NCBI GenBank assembly: GCA_031550405.1 | Contig: JAVBOP010000001.1 | Coordinates: forward strand, 1-7,156 | From: JAVBOP01 sp031550405 | GTDB taxonomy: Bacteria > Bacteroidota > Ignavibacteria > Kapaibacteriales > UBA2268 | DNA length: 7,156 nucleotides | Direction of reading: 5' to 3' | In this document: piece after piece, positions 1 to 6,211 of the stretch | How positions within the stretch are numbered: the first letter of the stretch is position 1 | Layout: each line of letters opens with the position of its first letter | Notes under the pieces: generated by a model | Seen by the model: the letters and a program-made list of their open reading frames with translations, nothing else | What the model was told of the DNA's origin: nothing | The model's database searches: none | Program-made: the position numbers and the translations under genes

Positions 1-42
1 GGATTTTTGCGAAATAAATTCAAATGGGCAAAAAAGAAGTAA
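1..42 (+). CDS. 3' end of an upstream gene, possibly the CobN-like (HmuS-type) chelatase or the small membrane protein after it
   Basis: Frame 1 is open from the first base and ends at TAA 40-42, giving 13 terminal residues, GFLRNKFKWAKKK. A hydrophobic residue followed by a basic tail is what follows a C-terminal membrane anchor with its end in the cytoplasm. In Bacteroidetes the TolQ/ExbB-like plus DUF2149 pair just downstream usually follows a CobN-like chelatase gene or a small membrane protein, as in the Porphyromonas gingivalis hmuYRSTUV locus, so that identity is inferred from gene order alone. The stop lies 63 bases before the next start. Thirteen codons cannot identify a family, and a chance open stretch is not excluded. 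Confidence 0.45.
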   Translation, partial: GFLRNKFKWAKKK

Positions 43-58
43 GATTATCATTCTAATT

Positions 59-74
59 ATGAATAAATATTCAT
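59..74. promoter_or_regulatory. ARG-box-like palindrome upstream of the TolQ/ExbB-like gene
   Basis: The sequence ATGAATAAATATTCAT is a perfect 6-bp inverted repeat around AAAT. Its core TGAAT-WWWW-ATTCA equals the ArgR operator core known from Escherichia coli. It lies between the upstream stop (42) and the start at 106, so it could be an operator. The identical 16 bases recur at 1055-1070. No arginine gene is in view, so the regulator is unknown. Confidence 0.45.
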
Positions 75-105
75 TTTTAACAATTTAATTATAAATTAAT
101 TTTAT

Positions 106-735
106 ATGGAAATAATTTCAAAATCACTGTTTTGGGTTGCAAATAGCTTGCTGATACCCGATATAATTATTCTTCTGATATTGTTTGGTCGCTCTTTGCT
201 CTTGATTGGAAGTTTTTATAACCAACTTATAACAAAGCGGAAAAATGACAAAATATTTAAAAATAAAATCAAAAATTTAACATCGGAGCAAGATGTAGCA
301 CATTTGCATGAAGTTATGCCAAACAAAGACAATTGTTGGTATATAAAGTACTAACGTGATATGATTGCGTCAAAACCATCTAGCGCAAATTCAGAATATT
401 TGATTTCAAATTTTGAAAATGAAGCAGATAAAGACTTATCATTATCCAAATTATTAGCCAAAATGGGACCGATTTTAGGGCTTATAGGCACTTTGATTGC
501 GATGAGTCCGGCACTTGTCGGCTTATCGACTGGCGATATTTCGGGCATGGCATATAACATGCAGGTTGTATTTGCGACAACGGTTGTCGGGCTTGTGGTG
601 AGCGCTATCGGCTTGGTAACACTGCAGTTTAAGCAGCGTTGGTATGCAAAAGATATTTATGATTTAGAGTATGTTTCACGAATTTTGGGCAATAAAAATG
701 CAATACAGCAAAAGGAAATTAAAGAAGCGGTTTGA
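106..735 (+). pseudogene. MotA/TolQ/ExbB-family proton channel (HmuU-like), interrupted by an in-frame TAA
   Basis: The 630-base frame would encode about 209 residues, the usual size for this family, but TAA at 352-354 replaces codon 83. Both halves are in the same frame, so this is a nonsense change and not an indel. The first part holds membrane helix 1 (about residues 10-36). The second holds the family core: helix 2 with KMGPILGLIGTLIAMSP (about 119-140) and helix 3 with MQVVFATTVVGLVVSAIG (about 152-173), the channel-lining helices in ExbB and TolQ. The text on both sides of the stop aligns smoothly with my recollection of Bacteroides homologues, where the site is usually a hydrophobic residue, so TTA (Leu) to TAA is the simplest origin. 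An ATG at 361, seven bases after the stop, could restart translation and give a split protein. Readthrough or a sequencing error would also explain it. The 3' end overlaps the DUF2149 gene by 38 bases. Confidence 0.8.
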
Positions 736-1036
736 AGATGAGGACAGTGACCCGCTTGCAGTTGTGGTGAATTTGTTCGATGTGGCGATGGTTTTTGCGG
801 TTGCGTTGATGGTTGCGATGGTAATGAATATGGGCATGTCGGAGGTTTTCACGCAGGAAGATTACACGATTGTGAAAAATCCCGGCAAAGACAACATGGA
901 AATCATCACCAAAGAAGGCAATAAAATCAATAAATATACGCCCTCAAATGAGCAATCGTCATCGCAAAAGAAAGGTAAAAAAGTTGGCATTGCATACGAA
1001 TTGGAAAACGGTGAAATCATTTATGTGCCAGAATAA
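698..1036 (+). CDS. DUF2149 family protein (HmuV-like), predicted ExbD-like partner of the TolQ/ExbB-like channel
   Basis: This 112-residue protein has a short basic and acidic cytoplasmic N-terminus, one membrane helix at about residues 24-46 (NLFDVAMVFAVALMVAMV) and an outer domain. The outer domain contains KNPGKDNMEIITKEG and ends in GKKVGIAYELENGEIIYVPE, a pattern I recognise from Bacteroidetes DUF2149 proteins. I chose ATG 698 over the upstream ATG 671 because the family starts with a short charged stretch just before D-x-DP. Asp28 at the head of the helix sits where ExbD and TolR carry their essential membrane aspartate, so an ExbD-like role in proton-driven energy transduction is inferred from topology. 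The gene overlaps the channel gene by 38 bases, which implies translational coupling. The frame is intact even though its partner is broken. Confidence 0.85.
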   Translation: MQYSKRKLKKRFEDEDSDPLAVVVNLFDVAMVFAVALMVAMVMNMGMSEVFTQEDYTIVKNPGKDNMEIITKEGNKINKYTPSNEQSSSQKKGKKVGIAYELENGEIIYVPE

Positions 1037-1050
1037 AAAACTATGCGGAA

Positions 1051-1074
1051 ATTTATGAATAAATATTCATAAAT
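1051..1074. promoter_or_regulatory. 24-bp perfect palindrome with ARG-box core, after the DUF2149 gene
   Basis: Ten-base arms ATTTATGAAT and ATTCATAAAT flank AAAT. The inner 16 bases are identical to the site at 59-74. It starts 15 bases after the DUF2149 stop. No T-tract follows, so it is not an intrinsic terminator. An operator for the lipase gene starting at 1228 is possible but distant. The rest of this 191-base gap shows no clear TAnnTTTG promoter; the nearest is a weak TATATTGC around 1182-1189. Confidence 0.5.
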
Positions 1075-1227
1075 GAGCAATGATGAATTTGTATTAATAC
1101 TTCCTATTCCAATCGGTTGCTCCCGCCACAAAAAGTCAGCCCGATGAAAGCTAGCGATGTTATAATATCCTTGATTTTTTGTATATTGCAGTAAATCGTT
1201 TTTCAAATTGACTAAAGCCATGACCTT

Positions 1228-2403
1228 ATGAAAAAATACGCCTTAAATAAAAGAGTATTTGCCTTTGTTTCCCTGTTTTTTGCCTTTGTTATTTCCTGTT
1301 CGGATGACGGTCCCGTTAATTTTAACGAGGAAACGGTATTCGTTTCAAAAGAGAAGATATTCGATTATACGGCTGCCGAGTTATTGCAAATTGCAACGTT
1401 CCACGGGGCAGAAATTGCGCCTGAATATGATGTTGAAGCGTACAAGATTACTTATTATACCAAGAAAAAAAATCAAGCTCCACTGCTTTGTTCGGGCATA
1501 TTTTGCATACCAAAAACGCAGGAAAAGTTGCGTGGAATAACGGCTTGGCAGCATGGCACCATGTTTTATGACGGCGGTGATATGAATGAAAAGTATTCAT
1601 ACGAAATGCTCGAAAGGACGATAGCAGCTTCGTTTGGATATATTTCTGTGGCGAATGATTATATCGGTTTTGGCAAAAGCAACAGTGAAATACAGGCGTA
1701 TCATATTGCAAAATATACTACTTCCGACTGTATAGATTTACTTAAAGCAGCGCATAACTATATACAAAATGAAAATATATCCATTGATTATTACCTGTGG
1801 CTTGCCGGCTATTCGCAAGGCGGCTATAATGTTGTGGCAATCCAAAAGGAATGGGAAGAGCAAAAGTACAGTCTTTTTGAATTAAAAGAAGTTTATGCAG
1901 GTGATGGCGCATTGATACTCTCTAATATGGCGTCGCTGCTGTTCTACAGGGATACCTATGATGAGCCCGGCTTTTTTCCTTTATTCATCCGCGGCTATAA
2001 TCACTATTATGACATGAATCTGAATTACAGTCACATATACCAGCCAGAATATGCAGGCAAAATAGATAAGTACTATATAGATAAAGATGATACATTGTAT
2101 TTTCTGCCTAAGAAACTTGATTCGCTGTTCACTGAAAGTTTCATTAATGATATGCGGAGTGGCAATGGAAGCGTATATGCAAAATTAATAGAAAATAATT
2201 TAAATAACTTTACGCCTGCAAGCAAGTTGTATATATTTCACTCAAAAGGTGACGAACTCATACCTTATGAGATTGGCGCTCAGGCATACAGCTACTACCA
2301 ATCCGTTTCGGGCAATGTTGAGTTTGTTGAAGCGCCAAATGATTGGACACATTCAGCCAATTATGTTGATTTCTTAAAATTCGTTTTAGCTAAACTCAAT
2401 TGA
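1228..2403 (+). CDS. Lipoprotein alpha/beta hydrolase, secretory-lipase-like esterase
   Basis: The 391-residue product starts with a basic N-terminus and a hydrophobic stretch ending in a lipobox, FVISC, so Cys24 should be lipidated and the enzyme anchored to an outer or periplasmic membrane face. The hydrolase signs are an oxyanion-type HGT at 109-111, the nucleophile elbow GYSQGG with Ser196, a probable acid at Asp342 in KGDELIP, and a probable base at His375 in DWTHS. The order and the roughly 390-residue length, with an inserted region rich in Tyr and Phe (about 240-310) between Ser and Asp, resemble secretory lipases (LIP family) and related bacterial esterases. The substrate is probably an acyl ester but is not readable from sequence. 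The next gene begins 25 bases downstream, so they may share a transcript. The start ATG 1228 is preceded by an out-of-frame ATG at 1220. Confidence 0.85.
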   Translation: MKKYALNKRVFAFVSLFFAFVISCSDDGPVNFNEETVFVSKEKIFDYTAAELLQIATFHGAEIAPEYDVEAYKITYYTKKKNQAPLLCSGIFCIPKTQEKLRGITAWQHGTMFYDGGDMNEKYSYEMLERTIAASFGYISVANDYIGFGKSNSEIQAYHIAKYTTSDCIDLLKAAHNYIQNENISIDYYLWLAGYSQGGYNVVAIQKEWEEQKYSLFELKEVYAGDGALILSNMASLLFYRDTYDEPGFFPLFIRGYNHYYDMNLNYSHIYQPEYAGKIDKYYIDKDDTLYFLPKKLDSLFTESFINDMRSGNGSVYAKLIENNLNNFTPASKLYIFHSKGDELIPYEIGAQAYSYYQSVSGNVEFVEAPNDWTHSANYVDFLKFVLAKLN

Positions 2404-2406
2404 TTG

Positions 2407-2420
2407 TGAATTTTTATTCA
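2407..2420. promoter_or_regulatory. ARG-box-like palindrome between the lipase and Rossmann/DUF2520 genes
   Basis: TGAATTTTTATTCA is a perfect 5-bp inverted repeat around TTTT and is the third match in the window to TGAAT-WWWW-ATTCA. It fills most of the 25-base gap and ends eight bases before ATG 2429, where bound protein or an RNA hairpin would interfere with expression of the second gene. Confidence 0.4.
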
Positions 2421-2428
2421 TAAAAAAA

Positions 2429-3295
2429 ATGATAACTACCGTTGGAATAATAGGCTTAGGCAATGTTGGCAGTGCTATTGCCGAGTTGCTAAGTTGCAAT
2501 GACCGGCTGAAATGGGTTGTGTCGCAGTCATATCAACCTAATTCTCATATAAATTATATACTTAAAAGAAATATTAAGGAAATCGAAGAGCTTCCGGACA
2601 TTATCATTATCGCTGTAAGTGATTCCATGATTGCCAATACAGCAAGAGCGTTAGCTGTACATCTGCAAACCCGTTTAAACGATATATATATCATGCACTT
2701 ATCTGGTGCATTGCGTGTTGATATTTTGGAGCCATGCACCCAATACAATGCAATTCCAGTTGCTGCACATCCTTTTCAAACTTTTTTTTACAGCAATCCG
2801 CATAATTTTGACAATATTGCATGGGGAGTTGAGTGCGCCGAAAAAGACAGGAATGCCGTCGCTGATTTTATTCATTCTCTGAAGGGGAAAGCTGTATTTT
2901 TGGATGAAAATATATTAATCAACAAAGCGCTATACCACGCAACAGCTGTATCGGCATCGAACTATCTTACAGCATCGCTCAAGTTATCATCTTTGCTTGC
3001 AGATTCAATCGGTATTAACAAATCAGATTTTTTGATTCCTATAATCGAGCGAACGGTAAAAAATAATTTAAAATATATTTCACATAAAGACAGCTTGCTG
3101 CCAATAACAGGACCTGTTGTTCGAGAAGATATTGAAATTATAGAACGACATATACAATCCATGAAAAATGAAAAAAAATTAATAATTCCTTATTGTAGTT
3201 TTGGTCTTGCATTGTTAGAATTATTGAATGAAAACGGTAATATGTCTCCTGAAACATACCGCAAATTATATGATATGTTTACAACCAACTTATAA
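2429..3295 (+). CDS. Rossmann-like and DUF2520 domain protein, putative NAD(P)-dependent oxidoreductase
   Basis: The 288-residue protein begins with a nucleotide-binding Rossmann fold: strand VGIIGLGNVGSAIA with the GxGxxG loop at 9-14, then DIIIIAVSD at about 57-65 and IMHLSGAL at about 88-95, the layout of the 6-phosphogluconate-dehydrogenase and ketopantoate-reductase superfamily. After AAHPFQTF (about 112-119) comes the helical DUF2520 half, with KALYHATAVSASNYL (around 165-180) and TGPVVREDIEIIERH (around 226-240), both typical of this family. Length and domain order match full-length members (about 250-300 aa). The reaction is unknown for most of the family; it is cytosolic, with no signal peptide. 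It follows the lipase by 25 bases. The 146 bases after its stop contain no convincing intrinsic terminator. Confidence 0.85.
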   Translation: MITTVGIIGLGNVGSAIAELLSCNDRLKWVVSQSYQPNSHINYILKRNIKEIEELPDIIIIAVSDSMIANTARALAVHLQTRLNDIYIMHLSGALRVDILEPCTQYNAIPVAAHPFQTFFYSNPHNFDNIAWGVECAEKDRNAVADFIHSLKGKAVFLDENILINKALYHATAVSASNYLTASLKLSSLLADSIGINKSDFLIPIIERTVKNNLKYISHKDSLLPITGPVVREDIEIIERHIQSMKNEKKLIIPYCSFGLALLELLNENGNMSPETYRKLYDMFTTNL

Positions 3296-3351
3296 ATCAT
3301 ATAATTATTGCAAATGCAATTCATGAAAAATTTGATATTGCTTTACAACGG

Positions 3352-3458
3352 TTAAAAATATTTTTTTTCAATATACATTCCAATGACATTATCATGAATG
3401 GTTTCGTTTTTTGAAAAACATATCGTTTTTCCGCATCAAATTCAAATTTCTTGCTCAT
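3352..3458 (-). pseudogene. Frameshifted small gene remnant overlapping the 3' end of the hydrolase gene
   Basis: From ATG at 3458-3456 the minus strand reads MSKKFEFDAEKRYV, then loses protein character. Adding one T to the run of five T (plus-strand A-run 3414-3418) restores a coherent reading that continues FSKNETIHDNVIGMYIEKKYF and stops at 3354-3352, 35 residues in total. As written, the unshifted frame instead runs 45 codons to 3321. The start lies inside the hydrolase gene (17-base overlap) behind a purine-rich AGAAGAAAAG. I do not recognise the family. It could be a short gene killed by an indel, the head of a longer deleted gene, or chance. The protein-like look of both halves is the only evidence. 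Confidence 0.3.
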
Positions 3459-4227
3459 CTTTTCTTCTGTTCTTCTGATTAATCATCCATTCTAAAAGCT
3501 TGCTATCCGTATCTTTGTAGGTCAAATCAGGCACGTCGAAATGAGTGGCGCCTTCGTAGATTTTTAGTTGTGCATTTCCGCCCAAACTGTTAATTTTTGC
3601 GATCATTTCACTGCTGCTGTTGGGGCTAACAATATCATCGGCAGATCCGGCAAAAGCCCAAACCGGAAAACCCGTGTAGCTCGATGCTGCGTTCATGTCG
3701 GCGCTTCCGCTTAGCGGTGCAATGCAACTGAATTTCGAAAAATAAGTCGCGCCCAAGCGCCAAGTCCCGGAACCACCCAAACTATGGCCTGTCAGGCTGA
3801 TTTTTTTGGTGTCGATTTTTTTGCCGGAAGCTATTTGATCAATCAATTCAATGACCGAAGCGCCGGTTTGTTCCCATGTTTTGCCCGCCGGACATTGGGG
3901 CATCAGAATAAAAGCCGGAATATCTTTAATCGTGCCTTCGTGAAGAAACTTTGGCAAACTTCCGCCGATAACTAAATTCAAATCGTTTCCCCTGCCGCTG
4001 CCACCGTGAAGGTAAATGATTAAAGGCATACCGGCTTTTGCATTTGCGGGTGTGTACAGCCAATAGCCGATGTTTTCATTGGACGTTGATGCAAATACGT
4101 GCTGTGTCATGCTTGCCGGGCTATCCGGATTGTTGTCTGCATCTGTTGAATGATCCTTTGTGCAAGAACTTGCAAAACAGGCTAACGACAGGCAAATCAA
4201 AAAATATTTGCGAAGGATGTTTGTCAT
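3442..4227 (-). CDS. Lipoprotein alpha/beta hydrolase, phospholipase/carboxylesterase or PHB-depolymerase-like
   Basis: The 261-residue product has a signal peptide ending in the lipobox FASSC (Cys22), followed by an Asp- and Ser-rich linker to about residue 42 as in surface-tethered Bacteroidetes lipoproteins. The catalytic domain shows PLIIYLHGGSGRG with oxyanion HGG at 74-76, a nucleophile elbow TGHSLGGSG with Ser149, a probable acid at Asp197 in GSADDIVSP, and His229 in ATHFD. This order and the short compact core fit the esterase D, feruloyl esterase, PHB depolymerase and phospholipase/carboxylesterase group, often found cleaving plant or glycan esters. The exact substrate is not readable. 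It looks richer in G and C than its neighbours, which hints at separate origin or acquisition. The gene converges with the Rossmann/DUF2520 gene. Its promoter may be the TATATTTG at 4482-4489, giving a leader of about 250 bases that crosses a gene remnant. Confidence 0.87.
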   Translation of the reverse strand: MTNILRKYFLICLSLACFASSCTKDHSTDADNNPDSPASMTQHVFASTSNENIGYWLYTPANAKAGMPLIIYLHGGSGRGNDLNLVIGGSLPKFLHEGTIKDIPAFILMPQCPAGKTWEQTGASVIELIDQIASGKKIDTKKISLTGHSLGGSGTWRLGATYFSKFSCIAPLSGSADMNAASSYTGFPVWAFAGSADDIVSPNSSSEMIAKINSLGGNAQLKIYEGATHFDVPDLTYKDTDSKLLEWMINQKNRRKDEQEI

Positions 4228-4254
4228 ATTGAATTTTTACTTCTGGGTTGGCTC

Positions 4255-4267
4255 ATTGATAATCAAT
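4255..4267. promoter_or_regulatory. 13-bp palindrome upstream of the minus-strand hydrolase
   Basis: ATTGAT-A-ATCAAT is a perfect 6-1-6 inverted repeat centred 34 bases upstream of the hydrolase start at 4227. The spacing and the TGATAATCA core resemble Fur-family operators, but the outer arms do not match the full 7-1-7 consensus, so the assignment is only a suggestion. Confidence 0.25.
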
Positions 4268-4287
4268 TATTTTTGCCACAAAGACTC

Positions 4288-4315
4288 AAAGGCTCAAAGT
4301 TTTCTTTGCGCCTTT
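4288..4315. repeat. REP-like hairpin of CTTTGnGCC units
   Basis: AAAGGCTCAAAG and CTTTGCGCCTTT form a 12-bp stem with one mismatch around TTTT. The left side continues outward as degenerate direct copies of a CAAAG-type unit (CACAAAGAC, TCAAAGGC, TCAAAG at 4278-4299). Similar CAAAGnCnCAAAG tracts are, from memory, common intergenic repeats in Bacteroidetes and other phyla. It sits two bases past the stop of the YdeI-like remnant. No T-tract follows on the minus strand, so it is a poor terminator for that strand. Confidence 0.45.
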
Positions 4316-4316
4316 T

Positions 4317-4439
4317 TCACATCGGCTTCAAATTCTTGTTCAGACGTTCGATGATTTTGTTCAGTCTGTTTATTTTTGTTTGTTCCGATTTGGCATCCCA
4401 ATACCACAGGGTGTAAGTTCGCCTGACCGAAAACGACAT
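4317..4439 (-). pseudogene. C-terminal fragment of a YdeI/OmdA (bacteriocin-protection) family gene
   Basis: The minus strand encodes 40 residues with the core RRTYTLWYWDAKSEQTKINR, continuing LNKIIERLNKNL to a TGA at 4317-4319. YdeI/OmpD-associated proteins end with an arginine or lysine, an aromatic residue, W-x-x-x-AK-x-x-x-T-x-x-x-R, and a final helix like K-x-I-E-x-L, which this matches from end to end. Full members are about 150-200 residues, so most of the N-terminal part is missing. The ATG at 4439 is probably an internal codon or a chance start. Upstream in the same frame, an A-rich start (AAAGGATT-ATG at 4472) is followed by TAA codons, as if the promoter and start had been joined to the tail by an internal deletion. 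Translation of the fragment from ATG 4439 cannot be excluded. Confidence 0.6.
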
Positions 4440-4481
4440 GGCTACAAGTTAATAATATTAATTTTTATTCATAATCCTTTA

Positions 4482-4489
4482 CAAATATA
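4482..4489 (-). promoter_or_regulatory. Bacteroidetes -7 promoter element TATATTTG
   Basis: On the minus strand TATATTTG matches the TAnnTTTG -7 consensus. It is preceded by a run of seven T and followed by TAAAGGATT and an ATG at 4472. No TTG is seen at the usual -33 distance. It probably drove the gene now reduced to the YdeI-like remnant and may now serve the hydrolase gene at 4227. Confidence 0.5.
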
Positions 4490-4538
4490 CCAAAAAAACA
4501 GCGATATTGATTTGCTTTCTGTACGCATTTTTGGTATA

Positions 4539-6191
4539 TTATAATTTTATTTCTTCGATGCGCCAGCGTATGCCTTCGCCATATTTTATTAATAATGTTG
4601 CTTTGGCTGAACTGCTGTTAATAAAATTTGCGTGGCTCAATTTTGCTGGTAACTGCAAAGAATATATATTAGTTATCTTATCTTTTAAATCATAATTTAC
4701 AATTGCAGCTTGTGAATATAGCTTATGGCGATACAATATGTTGAACGCTGATAAATCATCGGCATAATCTACACATTGAAGTTCATATCCGTCTAATTCT
4801 TTTAAATATGGAATATTATACTGTGTCGATTTTTTCTTATTAATGTCATAAATTAATAAATTATTTTTATTTCTATAATATTTCTCGCCAATATAGAACA
4901 CAAGAGAATTATTTTTAATGCAATGTATCACATTTTGTAAATAATACCTTAAATAAGGGCCTGTATCCAATTTTAAATCTTGCAATCTAACTGTTTTAAT
5001 TATATCGCACTTATCACTACAAATCCGTAAGACAGAAGCTATTGGAATAGTGTCATACTTTCCCTCTTTAGCATAATCAATACCAAAAGCAAAACCATTG
5101 TAATCATGAAACATCAATAAGTCGTTGTTACCCCAAGTGGTTGCAATTCCTGTAAACCTCATGTCATCGGGAAGCGGATAAATACTTGTTTTCTGTGTTT
5201 TTTTGTTTATGGCAGCCATAACGTTAGGGACATCCGGTAAATCCGTGCCACACGCTGCGATATATTCATAAGTCGTCGCAAGTACTGCTCCGCATATTAC
5301 CGCTGTGTCATTGACAGCCATAACATTGGTAAATATATTATCTCTAATTTTCATACTGTTTCTATTGTTTCTTCTAGTATTATACTCCTTGAGATATTTT
5401 TTCCAACCATTTATATATGAACTGTCATTATTGCTTTTATCTTGAAAATATGTAGCAAGTTCTATTGGTAATTCATTGTATTTAAACAAATTACCTGTTG
5501 TTACATCTAAAGAATATAAATTTTTCGTAAGCTCATCAATGCCGTATAAAGTATCTCCTTTTTTCTGCCAATTAAAAGGTCGTGATATGGTAGTATCGGC
5601 ATTTTCGTGTATTGTTATTGATGCTGTAATTATAGCTGACTTGGCAGCAGATATATTTAATGTATTTTTGATGCTTTCGCTTGAAATACTGTCAGTTTTT
5701 ATAATATCAGATAAGATTAATTTTAGTCTATCATAATCTATTTTATCCTCCATATATTCAGTATATGTATATTTATCAACAACTTCACCATCATTTTTCA
5801 CAAAAAGCAAGGCAACATAATCCAATTTATTTCTATCGCAATATTTGGGAAATATCGGTTCATAAGTGTAGTATGTTTCTGTTATCATCTGCGGGAAATT
5901 GGAGCTGAAAACATTAACATCAATGCTGTCATCAAGCATAAAAATCGCTGTCTTACCTGTATTATCCCCTAATGTTTTCTCAATATCTAACATCACGCTT
6001 TGTATATTAGCTATTGTGCATATATTCGAACAAATATTATTATTAAACAAAAATATAGCATACAGTTTCTTTTCTTCATTGTCTTGCAAAGGCTTAACCG
6101 CTTCAACAGGAAAGCGCTCCAACTTAACTTCCTGAGCAAAAGATATGAGATTTGACAACAAGAATATAAAGAATAATGATTTTTTTTTCAT
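4539..6191 (-). CDS. Exported protein of unknown function with N-terminal CxxxC motif, possibly thioredoxin-like plus a beta-rich domain
   Basis: The 550-residue product starts MKKKSLFFIFLLSNLISFAQ, a clear type I signal peptide with cleavage after Gln20 or nearby; no lipobox is present. Residues 43-150 alternate hydrophobic strands and helices (LYAIFLFNNN, CSNIC at 54-58, GKTAIFMLDD, DYVALLFVKNDGEVV), a layout like the thioredoxin superfamily. A CxxxC at the strand-helix junction is the position used by SCO-type proteins, but their downstream His is not evident, so this is inference. From about 200 onward, short repeated strands such as GDTLYGIDELTKNLYSLD, NKKTQKTSIYPL and NNLLIYDINKKKSTQYNI look like blades of a beta-propeller. 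Further cysteines occur in the body (Cys391 and Cys395 also form CxxxC). I do not recognise the family. The start fits a promoter only 12 bases upstream. Confidence 0.75.
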   Translation of the reverse strand: MKKKSLFFIFLLSNLISFAQEVKLERFPVEAVKPLQDNEEKKLYAIFLFNNNICSNICTIANIQSVMLDIEKTLGDNTGKTAIFMLDDSIDVNVFSSNFPQMITETYYTYEPIFPKYCDRNKLDYVALLFVKNDGEVVDKYTYTEYMEDKIDYDRLKLILSDIIKTDSISSESIKNTLNISAAKSAIITASITIHENADTTISRPFNWQKKGDTLYGIDELTKNLYSLDVTTGNLFKYNELPIELATYFQDKSNNDSSYINGWKKYLKEYNTRRNNRNSMKIRDNIFTNVMAVNDTAVICGAVLATTYEYIAACGTDLPDVPNVMAAINKKTQKTSIYPLPDDMRFTGIATTWGNNDLLMFHDYNGFAFGIDYAKEGKYDTIPIASVLRICSDKCDIIKTVRLQDLKLDTGPYLRYYLQNVIHCIKNNSLVFYIGEKYYRNKNNLLIYDINKKKSTQYNIPYLKELDGYELQCVDYADDLSAFNILYRHKLYSQAAIVNYDLKDKITNIYSLQLPAKLSHANFINSSSAKATLLIKYGEGIRWRIEEIKL

Positions 6192-6202
6192 AAATATTCT
6201 TA

Positions 6203-6210
6203 CAAATATA
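6203..6210 (-). promoter_or_regulatory. Bacteroidetes -7 promoter element TATATTTG for the 550-aa gene
   Basis: Minus-strand TATATTTG ends 11 bases before the start codon at 6191, so the 5' leader would be only a few bases. The 12-mer GTATATTTGTAA and the preceding T-run are shared with the element at 4482-4489. No -33 TTG is visible because the preceding terminator occupies that space. Confidence 0.5.
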
Positions 6211-6211
6211 C

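Noticed and set aside
671..1036. Longer start of the DUF2149 gene at ATG 671
   Set aside because: It adds nine residues deep inside the channel gene; the family's short charged N-terminus fits ATG 698.
1051..1074. Palindrome as an intrinsic terminator of the haem-type operon
   Set aside because: The stem is almost all A/T and no T-tract follows on the plus strand.
1073..1147. 24-codon plus-strand ORF after the DUF2149 gene
   Set aside because: No family resemblance, no clear ribosome binding site, and it begins within the 24-bp palindrome; likely chance.
1021..1221. 66-codon minus-strand ORF across the gap before the lipase gene
   Set aside because: It overlaps the DUF2149 3' end and resembles no family; I treat it as chance.
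3404..3418. GTTTTT/AAAAAC inverted repeat as a terminator between the convergent genes
   Set aside because: The loop would be too small or the stem very weak, and there is no G/C-rich part.
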